From contig AP026546.1 of the NCBI GenBank assembly GCA_026075535.2, positions 6,448,001 to 6,512,000 of the forward strand: a DNA stretch of 64,000 bases, read 5' to 3'. Shown here piece by piece: positions 21,901-33,716 of this stretch. The notes beneath the pieces were generated by a model. It was not told the DNA's origin and ran no database searches. It saw only the letters and a program-made list of their open reading frames with translations. Numbering within the stretch: the first letter of the stretch is position 1; each line of letters starts with the position of its first letter. A program made the position numbers and the translations under genes. This DNA comes from Tricholoma matsutake. Taxonomy: Eukaryota; Basidiomycota; Agaricomycetes; Agaricales; Tricholomataceae.

Positions 21901-22620
21901 TGTCCTTGAGTCAAAAATTGTTTGTAGCATCAGGTGTCAAGCCCCATCCTGGAGTTCCATGTGGAAAAAGGACTGGATATTGTAGTGGCTCATAGTGTCA
22001 GCTGAACATTGGAATAAATGTTGGATCTTGGTCATTGTTGTGCCAGATCAAAATTGGACGGGGATTAATCTCTGTGCTATTACTTGCATGCATCACAACT
22101 GTGAAATCTCCTTGTGCCATTGCATCAGACAATTCTAACCGCAGCTGTGGTTTCATTGTCATGGGTCCACATTGATGCAAATTGTTGAAGATGATGAACA
22201 TATGGATTGCAATTCTCAAGGTCAGTTTTCACACCTGTGGTCCATGTCGGTGGGACTTTCCACTTGTGTGGTTCTGTTACACATTCTTGTTTGTCATATA
22301 AAAACCAGTGGATTGAGTGATGAGGTGCACTGATGTTGAGCATGCAGTGATATGTTCTACCTGTTATTGCAATGTTTGCCAAACCAAATCTGAATTTTTT
22401 GAAGCCTTTAGAAGCTCTGATCACAGTGAACATGAATAAGTTGTTCAGCCTTCGAGAGGTGGATGAACATTCAGGCCTTGTTGTAATGTTTGTAAGATGA
22501 GGAGGTAGAGGTGGTAGTCTTGGCACAATATGCTTTCTGTTATTGCAGCAAAATGAGTCAAGTTCACTGCTTAGCAACATTGCACTACACTTTCTTCATG
22601 TTCAGTTCCAAGTCGCAGGT
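18909..22620 (-). pseudogene. Helitron RepHel (Rep/Pif1-type helicase) pseudogene
   Basis: Blocks in order: 22580-22125, the Helitron N-terminal domain ('RLNNLFMFTVI', 'GLANIAITGRTYH', 'SIHWFLYD'); about 21960-21703, 'YLLPTDNG', 'LVSWNWNIYVICTLASKK'; about 21610-21570, 'LFITMTCNAAWPEI' of the Rep domain; about 21510-21240, 'GFPHPITLQTHIDDKGHVHYRCR' and 'FMYLYKYLFKGPDHA'; 20763-19960, start of the helicase with Walker A GKPGRGKS near 20175; 19918-19670, 'VIWEEA' and 'FICLGDFHQVASI' (Walker B and motif III region); 19470-18911, 'HKLQLKEGCIC', 'NMSIRKGLVKNT', 'GLTLDKAVLNLRTKVF', 'HGQLYTALS'. The final stop replaces the Arg expected after LS (CGA to TGA). The HUH nuclease segment between the Rep blocks is missing. 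Confidence 0.75.
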
Positions 22621-23051
22621 TGCCATCTTGAGTGATTCATTGTTATGTGAAACTGATTCCATCATCAGTTCAATGGAAGCTGTTGTGGTACCACTTTGTG
22701 TGATTGAAGATGTGTATATTGGCATGCAGCTTTGAAGTTGACTTAAAATGGTAACATAAGTTGAAGTTTATTTCTTTGCTTACTGCTCTCCATCACCATC
22801 TTAATATGCAATCACTTGATGACAGTTATGATAACATCGGGCTTGGTTGTACAACTGCAAAAGCAGTGAAGAGACAATACAGACCAGAAATCAACACCAG
22901 AATTTGAAACATGAAACTAATATTAATATATGATGTCATGATTACTCATGCTGCTTCTTTCAAGGTGGTTGTTGAGCGGCTTGTTCAGTGGATGTAGTGT
23001 GATTGACTGCATCAATGGGTGGCTGGGAGGTGTTATTGATGTCTTCCAACA

Positions 23052-24334
23052 TCATCGCTGAAGTGGATGGCATAGGTTTTTTGTTTGCATCATCACCTTC
23101 ATTTCTCTTTCCCCATTTGGAATGTTTACCTGCCAGTGATGAAAAGTAGACAGAGACCGAAAGTCATTGTACATGCCTTTAATTGTGGATGTTGTAGCAC
23201 AACTGTCTCCATCACTAATGAAGGAGATATCCCGAAGTTCAACAGGAAGCCGCTTTACAGCAACATTGGCAGTGGTGTCCTCAGCAGTTCCAATAATAAC
23301 ACTCGCAATGGCGATAGAAGCTCCAGGCTGAGGAGTCCTGAGTTTTGCATATTGAGTGTTGTTAGGCAGAATATGGACATGGTGACTGGCGACCCTCATC
23401 TCACCAGCAACATATTGGCTGACATCCATATAGAATTCATGGTCCGAAAGCTTACAGCCAGCCTGTCAAGAATGTTGATGTACGAATTGTCTATGGTGTA
23501 GTTATGCATACAATACCCACAACCAACATAATTGGAGGTACTCGAACACTGCAATCTGTTACAGCATTCATCTGAAATCAATTAGTGTTTGCTGACTAGT
23601 GATATGCAAACACTCACTGCAAGAACATCAATCTCCAAATCATAATCTAATGCACTGTGTCCCTCTCCAACAGGAGTATGATTGGTGATAGATACTGCCT
23701 TGCCTGTGACAAAGTACAGAAGATCTTCATTAGGACGATCTTGAGCTTGAGGCACAAAGTAGTGAAGAACGGTGTTGATCACCTGTTCTTCCCCATCAGA
23801 GGTCATCCCAATTAAGATCTCAGAATCAAACGTAAGGCTTTTTGGTTTGTCAGGGAAGATGATGCAACAATCGAAGCAAGGGAAGACACCAGAGATTATA
23901 GTGGAACCTGGCATCACAATGGAATGATGGAACTGATATCGGTGAAGTGCTGACACTTGAAATGAATGTGGTGAGACAGGTGATGAATATGATGTCAAGA
24001 TGATGTCAATGTGTATGTCAGTGGCAGTAATGAAACATGAATTGGGTAGAATGTGCAGATGGAACGTGACAGAGCTGCCTACAACTGTTCAGTAAACAAA
24101 ACATCCTCGTGCTGAGCATCAAGGTGATGGAGATCAGGTAGAATGTATACACACAGTTGTAATGATGTGAAAATGAGGAGACCCCCAGTGTTGAAGTTCC
24201 AACCCTGTATGTACCACGGCCCCTTGTTTGACTTTGATACTAAGTTCAATGACCAAATGCCGCAAGTGATGTCGAAAGCAATAACAAATGATGTATGATG
24301 TGAGGTCAACAGAATGCTCAACAGTAATCACCAT
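23052..24334 (-). pseudogene. Helitron companion ORF, possibly OB-fold type
   Basis: Two minus-strand stretches (24334-24079 and 23998-23582) plus a continuation at about 23560-23052 form one decayed protein. The best conserved part is 'PKSLTFDSEILIGMTSDG', 'LHYFVPQAQDRP', 'LYFVTGKAVSITNH', 'ALDYDLEIDVLAV', followed after a GT-AG gap by 'MNAVTDCSVRVPPIMLVVGI'. The beta-rich pattern and its place upstream of RepHel suggest a single-strand-DNA-binding (RPA-like) role, as RPA genes accompany some Helitrons. That function is inference. Several stops follow the intron. Confidence 0.45.
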
Positions 24335-24427
24335 GGGATGTTGGCGAATTAAATTGGGGTTGTATTCAATGGCATGCAGTCAATAGTATTCACGGGTGCT
24401 GGGCATGTGGAGAGTGGGAAAGAATAT

Positions 24428-24525
24428 AGAAAAAATGAAAATCCAGTCAAAGATCGAACTCAGCCTCCCGAACATAATTGAAACATACAATGCAACAGAC
24501 CTGTTAGCCACCACAGCTTACACCC
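24428..24525 (-). ncRNA. Pol III-type unit (SINE or tRNA-derived), tentative
   Basis: On the minus strand an A-box-like TGGCTAACAGG (24510-24500) is followed about 38 nt later by a B-box-like GAGTTCGATCT (24461-24451) and then a T-run terminator (complement of 24428-24440). The flanking sequence does not fold into a convincing cloverleaf, so a SINE head or tRNA relic is likelier than a functional tRNA. Confidence 0.25.
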
Positions 24526-26243
24526 CCAACAGCTCACCACAATTCAAGACCCCATAGTTTCCAATCACAGATGACGTCAAGCTCGTTATGTGCTTATAGT
24601 ATTCTGATTTGTGTATATTCTAGGTTGGATTTCTACACACTACTGCAGGTCCTGCTGCGACTTATGAAAGGAAACAGTTGGTATACAATTATAGCAAGTG
24701 GAAAAGCATAGGGAGATGAAAGGCCAAGTGCATCTCAGCTGAAATGTGCTCAAAATATTGATCAGTAGCCTACCCATGTCTCTTCAAAACATACAGTAAG
24801 CTTCCCCCCAAAATGCAGATCTATTTCACTACAAAGCACAGCTGGCTCAGATCATTAAGTTATTAAGTAGCAACTTAATCTGATAATTTACTGTAAATTG
24901 AGCTCAATTTACTGTTCAATTTATGGACCCGTGATGCCAACCAGCCCAATTTACAGTCCGTTGATGAGCTGATGCTCGGCTAAAGGCCAAATCTAATTAT
25001 AGCTGCACACTTGATCTGCTTGTCGTCGGCTCGAGAATGCCATTGAGGACTGGAGAACACACATGCTACAGCATTGCTTCCAGTACAATTTTTCTACATG
25101 TAAATCTCAGCAGCCAGGATCCCTTCGATTTTTTGTGAAGAGAAAAGGGGAAAAGGACTGAAAGCTGTGGTTACAAGTTACAACCAGTACTGAGTACCTT
25201 AAAAATTGCCTCATGTGTACCTGCATGATACTAACACCATAATATCTCTTTTCCAAATTTATTCATCATTAAAAGTTGACTAGAACAGTACGAGGGGAGA
25301 TGTCTTCAAAACACATTGCTAAATAACTGGCCAAATAAGGATTGCAGGTCTAGGAAAAGGCTCAAGGCCATCGTTCCATATACCAGAGACTCAGGCTCCA
25401 GAGTGTCTGGCCCTCGAGCGTATGTGCTGAGGGCGTCGCGCACGCCAAGCGGCGGAGTTTGAAACGTGCTGAATTTACCGATCAATTTACGCCTACACTT
25501 AACTTGAATCCTTTCAAGATTTGGGCATTACGATTTCATCAGGTCCCCATGCTGCCATGCAGATGACAAGGTCTGCGGGGTGTATAATTCGGATTCGGAC
25601 AGCTGTGCAAAGCTGCGAATTCCTCGTAATTGGCATTGGCTTGGTTTGGCCCTATGGGTGGAGTATTATTAATATCACGTCATTTGCCGTCCTTATCACC
25701 GCTGTTCGACCTGCAAGGAGCCTAAGGTCAATAGACTCGTTAATATTCTATCTATATAAGTCTGCACTTACATAAATTAGAAACGTTATCGGGCTGGATT
25801 TGAGCCTCTCAGGTATTGTGATAAGGAACTCACACATCACACAGCCATGTGTGTGCAATCCATCAATGCATCACGGGTTGCCAAGCCATTCTTCCGAACC
25901 CTCTGTTCCTCCTCGAGGAAGACTAGCCTAACACTCGAGCGCGTGTCGTGCAATCATTTTGCTGTCGTTGGGATTCTTGTCAGGTATATAGTACTTGTTG
26001 ACTTGTTGGAGAACCTCGATGCTGCGCGTGTTTCTCTCCACTGGCAGACCTCCAGAGGACGCCGGTTACAGAAGCAGCTCGGGGTGTTCTAGACGTTCAA
26101 GCAGTGATTCCACATGGTGATCTTTTGATTGAAGGCCGCATTATTCATGTCAATCACATGGGGTTCTCTGATGATTCTCTGATTCCAACAAGCAATGCTA
26201 CCTTTTCCTTGTCTTCGCCATCTGCCATCGAGTCCGCGTTTTT
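24526..26243. other. Intergenic and promoter region of the S41 peptidase gene
   Basis: No protein-like frame is supported. Small frames at 25521-25775 and 25847-26092 show no family resemblance. The last few hundred bases presumably hold the promoter of the gene starting at 26244. Confidence 0.4.
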
Positions 26244-29200
26244 ATGGTGTTTTCTTCGAAAATTTTGGTAGCCTTATGGGGCCTGACTCTTGCCAAAGCG
26301 ACCTCAGACTCCATCCTTGCCAGGGCACCTGACCCTTGTGCCGCTATCGCAGGCCAAAAGTGGGTAGCTCCCCGGGATGTTCGAGCATGCTATGAGTCAA
26401 TTCCAGTTAACCAGACTATCAAGTCAAATGTAGGTTCCCTTGTCATTCACTTTCCCATGCTAGCACTCACGTTGCGCCCTAGATCATCAAGGTCATGAAT
26501 AAGACCCTGGCATTTCACACCTCCGTTAATTATCAGATCCAGGCGCCGCAGCCGTTTGCTAACGATGTTCATGAAAACTTGCTCGCGGACTTGGCGAGGA
26601 TCAGTCAACAGGAATACTTCTCTGAATACGACCTTCACATCGATCTATCGAACACTTTCAAGCGGTTGAATGATGGTCACTGTGTTTGGATCAATCGCTG
26701 CTATGTCCGACCAAACAGTTTACACTATTCTAACTACTGACACTGTTATATGACAGGATTGTGCGTCATGCCAGCTGTGTCTGAATTCATAATTGGCTAA
26801 ACCATACACTAAAATTTCAGCGTTCTTTGTTAACTATCTTCCAACACCTCTGACTCTGTTGACGGACTCCGATGGCACCCAAAATGTTCATATCGCGCCC
26901 GAGGCATTTTCTGTAGCTTCGGCAGAGTTCCCAGATCAGATTGACTTTTGGCAAAATTCCCTTGTTGGTCCTATAAGAGGGAACCTTGAATCAGTAAGTG
27001 CGCCCATAAGTCTCCAGCTACGTTTTCGTGAAGTCTCTTTACAGCTTTCTGGTGCCAAAGTGCTACTTATCAACGGCAGACCTCCGTTCGATGCTGTGGA
27101 CGCAAACGCCGCGATTACTGGTAGTTTCCAAGGTTTTGGTACTCGTCAGAATACGTATGTCCGATCTTTCTTCGCATATTTGGGATTGATAACAAGACTG
27201 CAACAGCTTCTTTTCGAGCTATCAACGCGGTGTCAGTGGTTGGACGTATATCATGGGCAATTTTGCCCAGCAATCCCTTCCCATTGATGATTTTGCTGCA
27301 CTAACCATTCAGCGCGTCAACTCCACCTTCCCGGAAACAGTCATCGTACGATCCTCATTATTGCTTCTCTGACTTGAATCTGAATGTGCTTCGAAGTTAC
27401 CCTATCGTTCGCGATTCGGACCCACTTCCGTGCCTTTCAACAATACAGCGTCCTATCGCGCCAATAACTGTGTCCCTATTCCCGGTACCAATGGAGTAGA
27501 TCTCTATGCGCCTTCCACCAGTAGCATTGGCCCCTCCAATACGCCTCTCGCAACGTTTCAGCAGCAACCGCAGATATCGCCTGGCAGTGCTCTCAGAGTC
27601 AACGTTATGCTGGATACATCTCCGTTATCTAATGTCGGCCTTCCTCCTGTACTGCAACCAGCGTTAAGCCCCCTACCTGAGAGTCGGAACGCCGCACAGT
27701 TCTACATGCTGGAGGATGGGAAGACTGGAGTTTTGGCTCTTGGCAGCTTTTCGGATGTTAGCTTTTCTGGTCTACAAAACTGCTTGTTGCAGGGTACGCT
27801 TTCGTTAAAATCACACGGTGCTACGCAGCTGGTGGTCGATGTGGTGGGTTCCCGCTACGCAATGCTCCTGATTCGTTGATTGACTACTCTCCGTTGCATA
27901 GACTAACAACGGTGGAGGCTTCATATGTTCTGCACATGTGAGAAATATGTCTCCCGTCTTTTAATAAAGACTTATGTCTGGGACTTCCTTCAGTTGCTCC
28001 ACCGGCTTGTAAGATACTGGTTGCTTTGCGATATCGTCTAGTCTCACCTCTCTTGTAGATTGTAGGTCCAAAGTCAACCACTGTTCCTCAACCAGGCCTA
28101 GACACAGAAGCTCGAGCTGGCCCCCTTGCCCAACTTATTGTGAAGCAGATCATCGACACGAATGCAGATCCTAAGCAACTGCTATTGTACAATCCTTCAG
28201 GGTGGACAAGTGCTGCCACCGATCAGCAGTTTCCCGCCAACACGAGTTGGCTACAACCACCAGTTAATAAAGTAATCAATGGAATACAGGATGCGTTCAG
28301 TCAGAGGTACGAGGCCCGCCATATACTTCCCGCGATTGGTAACACCTGATGAACCTGAGTAGGTTGGGCCAAGAATGTGTGCCAGGGGGGTTCCCTAATA
28401 ACATTCCAGGCACTGCCCTGTTCGATCCTAAGAAAGTGGTCATTGTGAATAATGGCAGGTACGTTAAGTTTTATGTAATGATCGGTACCTCCTTATGTTA
28501 ACGATCCTGCCATCGGTTGCAATTAGATGTGCGAGTTCTTGCGCGTTGTTCAGTGTACGTAGATTTTCTGTTTGTGGCCATAACCCACATTTATGCGCCA
28601 CATCGATAGATCGTTATGTCCAAAGAAGAAGGATCCAAAACGGTGGTGGTTGGTGGAAAGAACGATGTGCAGCAACAGTACTGTGGCACAGTTGGCGGGC
28701 AATCGACTGACTTCTCCACTATGGATACTGAAGTTAAAGTGTGTCGGTCATTCCCGCTTGTCTTAGCTCCTTTATACTGATTGTGCTGATCTCCATAGAC
28801 CGCGCACCTCAAGAATAACACTTTAGCCCCTCCCGATATGTGTGTTTTTTCTCTTTTGCGTCCAATTTACCGTCTGTCTCGGTTATTCTTTCTTCCCACC
28901 ACCAAATTCGATCAGAGGGGGTGTGAACTATTATCTCCTTTCAAGCTTCGGCACCGACGAACTTGTCGTCTTTCTTTGCCGCTAGGAGTGACAGTCAGTT
29001 GGCATTTATTTTAATTGGGTTCTTTGACTAGGCTAGTGAATGGTATCCAGGGTATCACCTGGAGACTTGCATTTGGTGTCTATGACCCTACACAACCGGA
29101 AGGTGAGCCTTTGTCACTTTTAATGGCACATAGCGCTCCAGTAGCTGCCAACTGGGGTTCGTTGCATTTACCCCAAAACTAAATACAACCCTTTAACCAG

Positions 29201-29253
29201 AATGGCAAAACCATCCAGCTGATCTTAATTTGCCCATAACGGCTAGCTTGTAA
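26244..29253 (+). CDS. Secreted S41 family (CPAF-like) peptidase, 16 exons, 665 aa
   Basis: Exons: 26244-26429, 26483-26704, 26757-26760, 26821-26993, 27045-27154, 27207-27345, 27397-27843, 27902-27937, 27994-28008, 28059-28306, 28363-28458, 28527-28554, 28610-28738, 28799-28839, 29032-29102, 29201-29253. They sum to 1998 nt, in phase throughout with GT-AG borders. The product starts with a hydrophobic signal peptide (KILVALWGLTLA). Landmarks of fungal S41/CPAF-like peptidases follow: 'DPCAAIAGQKWV', 'LKRLNDGHCVW'-type motif with the candidate catalytic His, a PDZ-like middle ('LSGAKVLLINGRPPFDAV'), 'VVDVTNNGGG' and the nucleophile region 'NGRCASSCALFS', ending 'GITWRLAFG'. It probably cleaves proteins outside the cell; substrate unknown. 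A 4-nt exon is required to keep the frame. The promoter lies in the preceding intergenic DNA. Confidence 0.85.
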
Positions 29254-30837
29254 GCATTGTACTTCACCTCTTCCCACAGAGCGTTCATATTGATTCCGTT
29301 CGTCATGATAAGGGTGAACAATCCTGTCGCAATCTGGGAAGAAGTGACACGCAGATTGCTTGTATGAAACTCTGAACTCTTGGCCTGTAGGGACCGCACG
29401 GATCATGTTTCGTAAATATGGACCTCTATTGCTATTCCAAGGTTTGCAGTGTCATGATTGCTGAATTAATCGAATACCCGAGTGTTAAATCTGGATACAT
29501 CGCTCTAATCTTGTTCTCTTGTTCTCTGAATCTCTTCCCAACACTAGCCCATTCAGTCATCTTCAATCGTCTGCTGACAGTAGGCGCTCTGGTCCCTATC
29601 TGATCTCAGGTCAGCTCTGCCGACATTGTCCGTAACCTGTTGATTCTTGAGAACGTCTTGGGAAATATTTGCAAGCATGAAGATCACGAGCTCGGAGAAA
29701 CGTTTGTAAGATGAACGGTATGAGGCTAACTTTTCTACCGGTACTGGTGGTTTGCCATACGTGCCCAAGTCATTCTTCGGACGGTTCGGACGGCCTTCCT
29801 ATCGTGCCCGTTTCGCGGGGACATTTTGAGTACTAGGGCCGCGAAGAAAGCCACCGGAGTTCCGTGTAAACGCAACCACCGATGTCAGCGCGCTCAAGGT
29901 TGAGAAAAAAGAATGCACGCACGCGCACTGTAAGACCTCGATAAGCTGTTGACGCGGACTTGACTTGACGATAACAAGTCAATGGGCTAGGCACGTAGGG
30001 TAATTGTGTCCACTTGTCCATCAAGTGTACGGAAAGTGCCTCGATGTTTCTTCTAATGCGGAGGACCCTGATGTTATTTAGAACAAACTAGTAGTAGTAC
30101 AAGATGACCAAAGCCGGAAGGTAGCCGTTTTAGAACAAATTGAGTCTAATTGACTTCGTCGGCTTTTCCGGATATTTCCATCAAACTTCAATTTACCGGG
30201 GTACCGGCATCCGAACAATTACATAAGTTGAACACACGGGAATTGTTTGCGCGCGTACCTACAGTACTTATGTACCTACCTATAGCTAAGTATAACTGTA
30301 TAAGACCTAGTTAACCCTGTTCGGGTTGTGTTCGGGAGTCTCCGTCGATCCGATCCCTAATAGTAAATTTAGAATGCGTGGATGATCCTGGACGTTTGTG
30401 CTATATACTTTTCGGCCATGACAACGAATAATGTATCACATTATTGTCAACCCCGCACATCGCGGCAAGGAAGCATAAGTTAGGGTCGCCACGGAAGCAG
30501 TACAGACAATTTTTGCACCGCATGACATATCGTGGAATCGTCTTTCGCAGATCGATAAATTGTTTATCTCGAGATAAGTTGCCCGTAGAATCCGACACGT
30601 ACAAAGGGTTACAGTGCGGTAAAAATACAAATGAATAGTATGAAGCAATAAAGAGGCACAAGTACAAAGTATAACACGAATTGCAAAAATAGATAATTGC
30701 TTAAGATACGACCGCAAAAATGGAGGGGAGGATTGTACTACATTAGAAGAAATGTATGAATAAAAAGACATCGACCTTCGAGGCCGGCTTGCTTAAGGTG
30801 TGTGACGAGCCCCATGTCGGAAAGGAAGAAATCACCA
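29254..30837. other. Intergenic, nothing recognised
   Basis: Only short frames without family resemblance (for example 29768-29553 on the minus strand, a 71-codon hydrophilic frame). It lies between the 3' ends of the peptidase gene and the zinc dehydrogenase gene. Confidence 0.4.
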
Positions 30838-32147
30838 TTATGAGGAAGAAACCATGATCTTCAAAACCATCTTTCCTTCCTCATCTTGCCCTCGGCAGAG
30901 GAGATCAAACGCACGTTTCGTGTCTTTAAGTGGGAAACGATGGGTGACGAGTTTTTCAACATTCTTCAGTTTGCCAGAGGCGAGGAGTGCGATTGCTGCG
31001 GGGTATGTGTTGGCATAGCGGAATGAACTCTGGATATCGACCTCGCGCACTGCGGCAGCAGAGATGGGGAACATCACGTTGGTTGTGCCCATTCCGATGA
31101 GCATCACCTTGCCGCCGGTGATGGCGGTCTAGAAGTTAGCGAGAGAAGCCAGTGAGCCGAACAAAAAGAAACGCGACAAATTAACCGGAAAACTTACGTG
31201 AACAGACATCTGAATGGCAGGCTCGGCACCAGTGCATTCGAACACGACATCGAAACCTTCTGGAGCTTTGAACTCCGCCAAAATCGACTGAGCTGATTCT
31301 TTTGCTCTTCGGAGTTGGTCGTCGGTGGTTTTTGCTTTGTCTGCTGAGACATTTGACAGGCAGAATGTTTGGGATGCGAAGGAATTGGATTTTGCAAAGT
31401 CGAGACGGGCTTTGTTGATATCGACGACGACGACGCGTGATGCGCCGATGGCCTGTGCGAGGGCACATACAAGGAGGCCGATGGTGCCACAACCCAAAAC
31501 GAGGACGGATTGGCCAGCGGAGAGGTTCGCTCGTCGCGTGGCATGGATGACGACGGAAAGAGGTTCAGCGAGAGACGCTTGCTCGAATGTGCAGTTATCG
31601 GGGAGTCTGTGCATGTACATATAGGTCCAAGTTTAACAGAAGAAAAGAATAAACGTACGGGTGGAGTGCATGAGCGGGATGGTTCATGCGTTGTTGGAGT
31701 GTGCCGTCAGCGTGAGGAAAGACGGCGGCACTGCTGCAGAAGCGCATGCCCTTGCATAGGTTATACCGACCCTTCTTGCAGAAATCACAAGTCCTGCAAC
31801 AGATACCTGCCTCGATAGCGACGCGTTGACCTGGAGTAAGGTTTTTGACACCTGGTCCGACAGCGGTAATGATGCCAGCCGCTTCGTGGCCGAGAACTAG
31901 AGGTGCTTGGACAGCAAAGTCAGCATTTCGACCGTGAGCATAGTAATGCACTAGATACAAGTAAGTTACGTGTCTGTGAATGAGGAGTATAGGATTACTC
32001 ACTATCGCTTCCGCAGAGGCCAGTGGAAGCAATGGAGACCTGAGCTTGGTTCATTGAAGGTGGCCATAGAGTACGCTCGTCGATACGAATATCTTTCGGA
32101 CCATAGAGGACAGCAGCGTTCTGAGTTGGGAGGGCAATAGGAGACAT
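30838..32147 (-). CDS. Zinc-dependent NAD polyol dehydrogenase (sorbitol/xylitol/idonate type), MDR family
   Basis: Exons complement(32003-32147, 31659-31950, 31198-31606, 30838-31128), 378 aa, all GT-AG and in phase. The start MSPIALPTQNAAV is the first ATG before the conserved 'VLYGPKDIRIDE' strand. Catalytic zinc ligands sit in 'GLCGSDMHYY' (Cys) and 'LGHEAAG' (His-Glu); the structural zinc lobe has four Cys in 'GICCRTCDFCKKGRYNLC'. The Rossmann motif is 'VLGCGTIGLL', and the Asp in 'VVVDINKARL' favours NAD over NADP. It oxidises a polyol or aldonate secondary alcohol to the ketone; D-xylulose reductase, sorbitol dehydrogenase and L-idonate 5-dehydrogenase share this fold and cannot be separated by eye. 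It is transcribed divergently from the SDR gene 282 bp away. Cytosolic, no targeting signal. Confidence 0.88.
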
Positions 32148-32429
32148 GGGAAGTGATAGAAAGTAAAGAACATGGCAATGCGGTATTTATACAGAATAAG
32201 GAGGAAGTGCATCTGAGTCGTTGAAAACAGATCTGATCAGCCGGTCCGAGGAGCCGGGCATCAGACGAATTAGGAAGTCGTGTTATAAACTCGATTTCTC
32301 CGTCTTTTTCTCTATTTACTCGGAAGTTCGGTGCGGCAATTCGATCCGGGGTAGATCTGGGATTTCATCCGTCGGTCCGTCCCTCCCCGCTTTCTTTATA
32401 TGTATTCTATATTTTATGCCCGCCCCTTT
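32148..32429. promoter_or_regulatory. Shared divergent promoter of the MDR and SDR dehydrogenase genes
   Basis: 282 bp separate the two start codons. A TATA-like TATTTATA lies at about 32183-32190, appropriately placed for the minus-strand gene, and a pyrimidine-rich stretch (about 32295-32425) precedes the plus-strand start. Co-regulation is inferred from geometry only. Confidence 0.4.
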
Positions 32430-33716
32430 ATGGATCCTTCGCCCTCTTTACCCTCTCCAAACCTTTTCTCTCTTTCAGGTCAAAATGTTCTCATAACTGG
32501 CGCAACTAGAGGTATCCTTTTCCCTTATCTCTTGAGCCATTGACCAACACATATCAAGGTATCGGAGCTGCCTGTGCGATTGCCCTTGCAGAGGCGGGTG
32601 CTTCCATATGTCTTATCCAACGTAATCCTCCCCATGGCACGTCACCCAACCTCAATACCTTAAATACTATTCGTGCGCTCGGAGCCATCGCGCACGTTAT
32701 TTACTGCGATCTGGATGATCTGCACGCCGTAAAGCACGTCTTCCAGAAAGCTCTCGATGTAATGAGTGGTCAAATACACATTCTCGTCAATTGCGCTGGT
32801 ATCCAGCGGAGATCACCGAGTGTAGATTTCTCCGAGAATCACTGGGACGAAGTACGTATCCACGTTTGCTCTTTCGCCCAATCTGCCCCTCCTCCAAATC
32901 ACCGTATCACGATCAATGACGCCATGACGTCGGGCTCTTTGCCTGCTCCGTTTTTCTAGGTTATCAATGTTAATCTCAAGTCGGTATGGCTTCTCTCACA
33001 GGCTGCCGGCCGGCACATGATCCCCCTTCGTCGCGGTAAAATTATCAACTTCTGTTCCCTCCTCACCTTCCAGGGCGGCTTGACCGTTCCAGCATACGCT
33101 GCGGCAAAGGGCGCCTTGGGTCAGGTGACAAAGGCGCTCAGCAACGAATGGAGCCAGCACAACGTTCAAGTTAACGGAATCTGTCCCGGCTATATCGCAA
33201 CGGAAATGTGAATAGACTGTTCCTGCTTCTTTTTTTCCCGTTAAAGGGTTAGCTTTCGGTGTTCGTTATCCTCGTCCTTTCTGTTTCCCTGACTGCATTC
33301 ACCCCGTTTTCGGATCCACATGATTCATAGTCCGCGGCGTTTGGTCGTATAACCCAAGTTATTTCTGTCTGTCAGGCTCATTCGATACCTCGTTTTTACC
33401 CACGTCCACAAATATCTTCGATTCACTTAGACTAACATCTCTTCTCCCGCCTCTAGGAACGAGAAACTTCTCCAGGATCCTGTCCGCCTCCGTCAAATCT
33501 CCGAACGGATCCCTGCAGGACGCTGGGGCGAACCGAAGGATTTCGCAGGCCCAGTCGTCTTCCTTGCGAGTCGCGCCAGCCAGTACGTTTGTGGAGAGCT
33601 CCTTGTCGTGGATGGGGTGAGACTCTTTTACTTCTTAAATACTTCTCCATTTTGGGACGACCATAAGTTGTTTACCGATATTTTCTTTCTCTGCCTAGGG
33701 TTGGATGGGGCGGTGA
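32430..33716 (+). CDS. Short-chain dehydrogenase (gluconate 5-/2-deoxygluconate 3-dehydrogenase type)
   Basis: Exons 32430-32511, 32559-32851, 32960-33207, 33457-33616, 33699-33716 give 801 nt, 266 aa. The ATG at 32430 yields '[20 protein letters not shown]', the usual 'LFSLSGKNVLITG' entry of this family. The cofactor motif TGATRGIG spans the first intron. Other landmarks are 'NCAG' (NNAG-like), the catalytic Ser in '[11 protein letters not shown]', YxxxK as 'YAAAK', the 'CPGYIATEM' loop, and the C-terminal '[18 protein letters not shown]' and 'VVDGGW'. The likely reaction is NAD(P)-dependent interconversion of a keto-aldonate and an aldonate, or of a related sugar alcohol. It is paired head to head with the zinc dehydrogenase, which suggests sequential steps of one pathway. 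Confidence 0.87.

Larger units (their letters stand above)
18850..24350 (-). mobile_element. Inactive Helitron with companion ORF; ends undefined
   Basis: Minus-strand coding blocks identify an agaricomycete Helitron: an upstream companion ORF (24334-23052) and a RepHel protein (about 22600-18910). The terminal 5' TC and 3' CTRR with hairpin could not be fixed, so both limits are those of the coding remnants. Numerous frameshifts and stops, plus loss of the HUH segment, make it non-functional. Confidence 0.7.
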
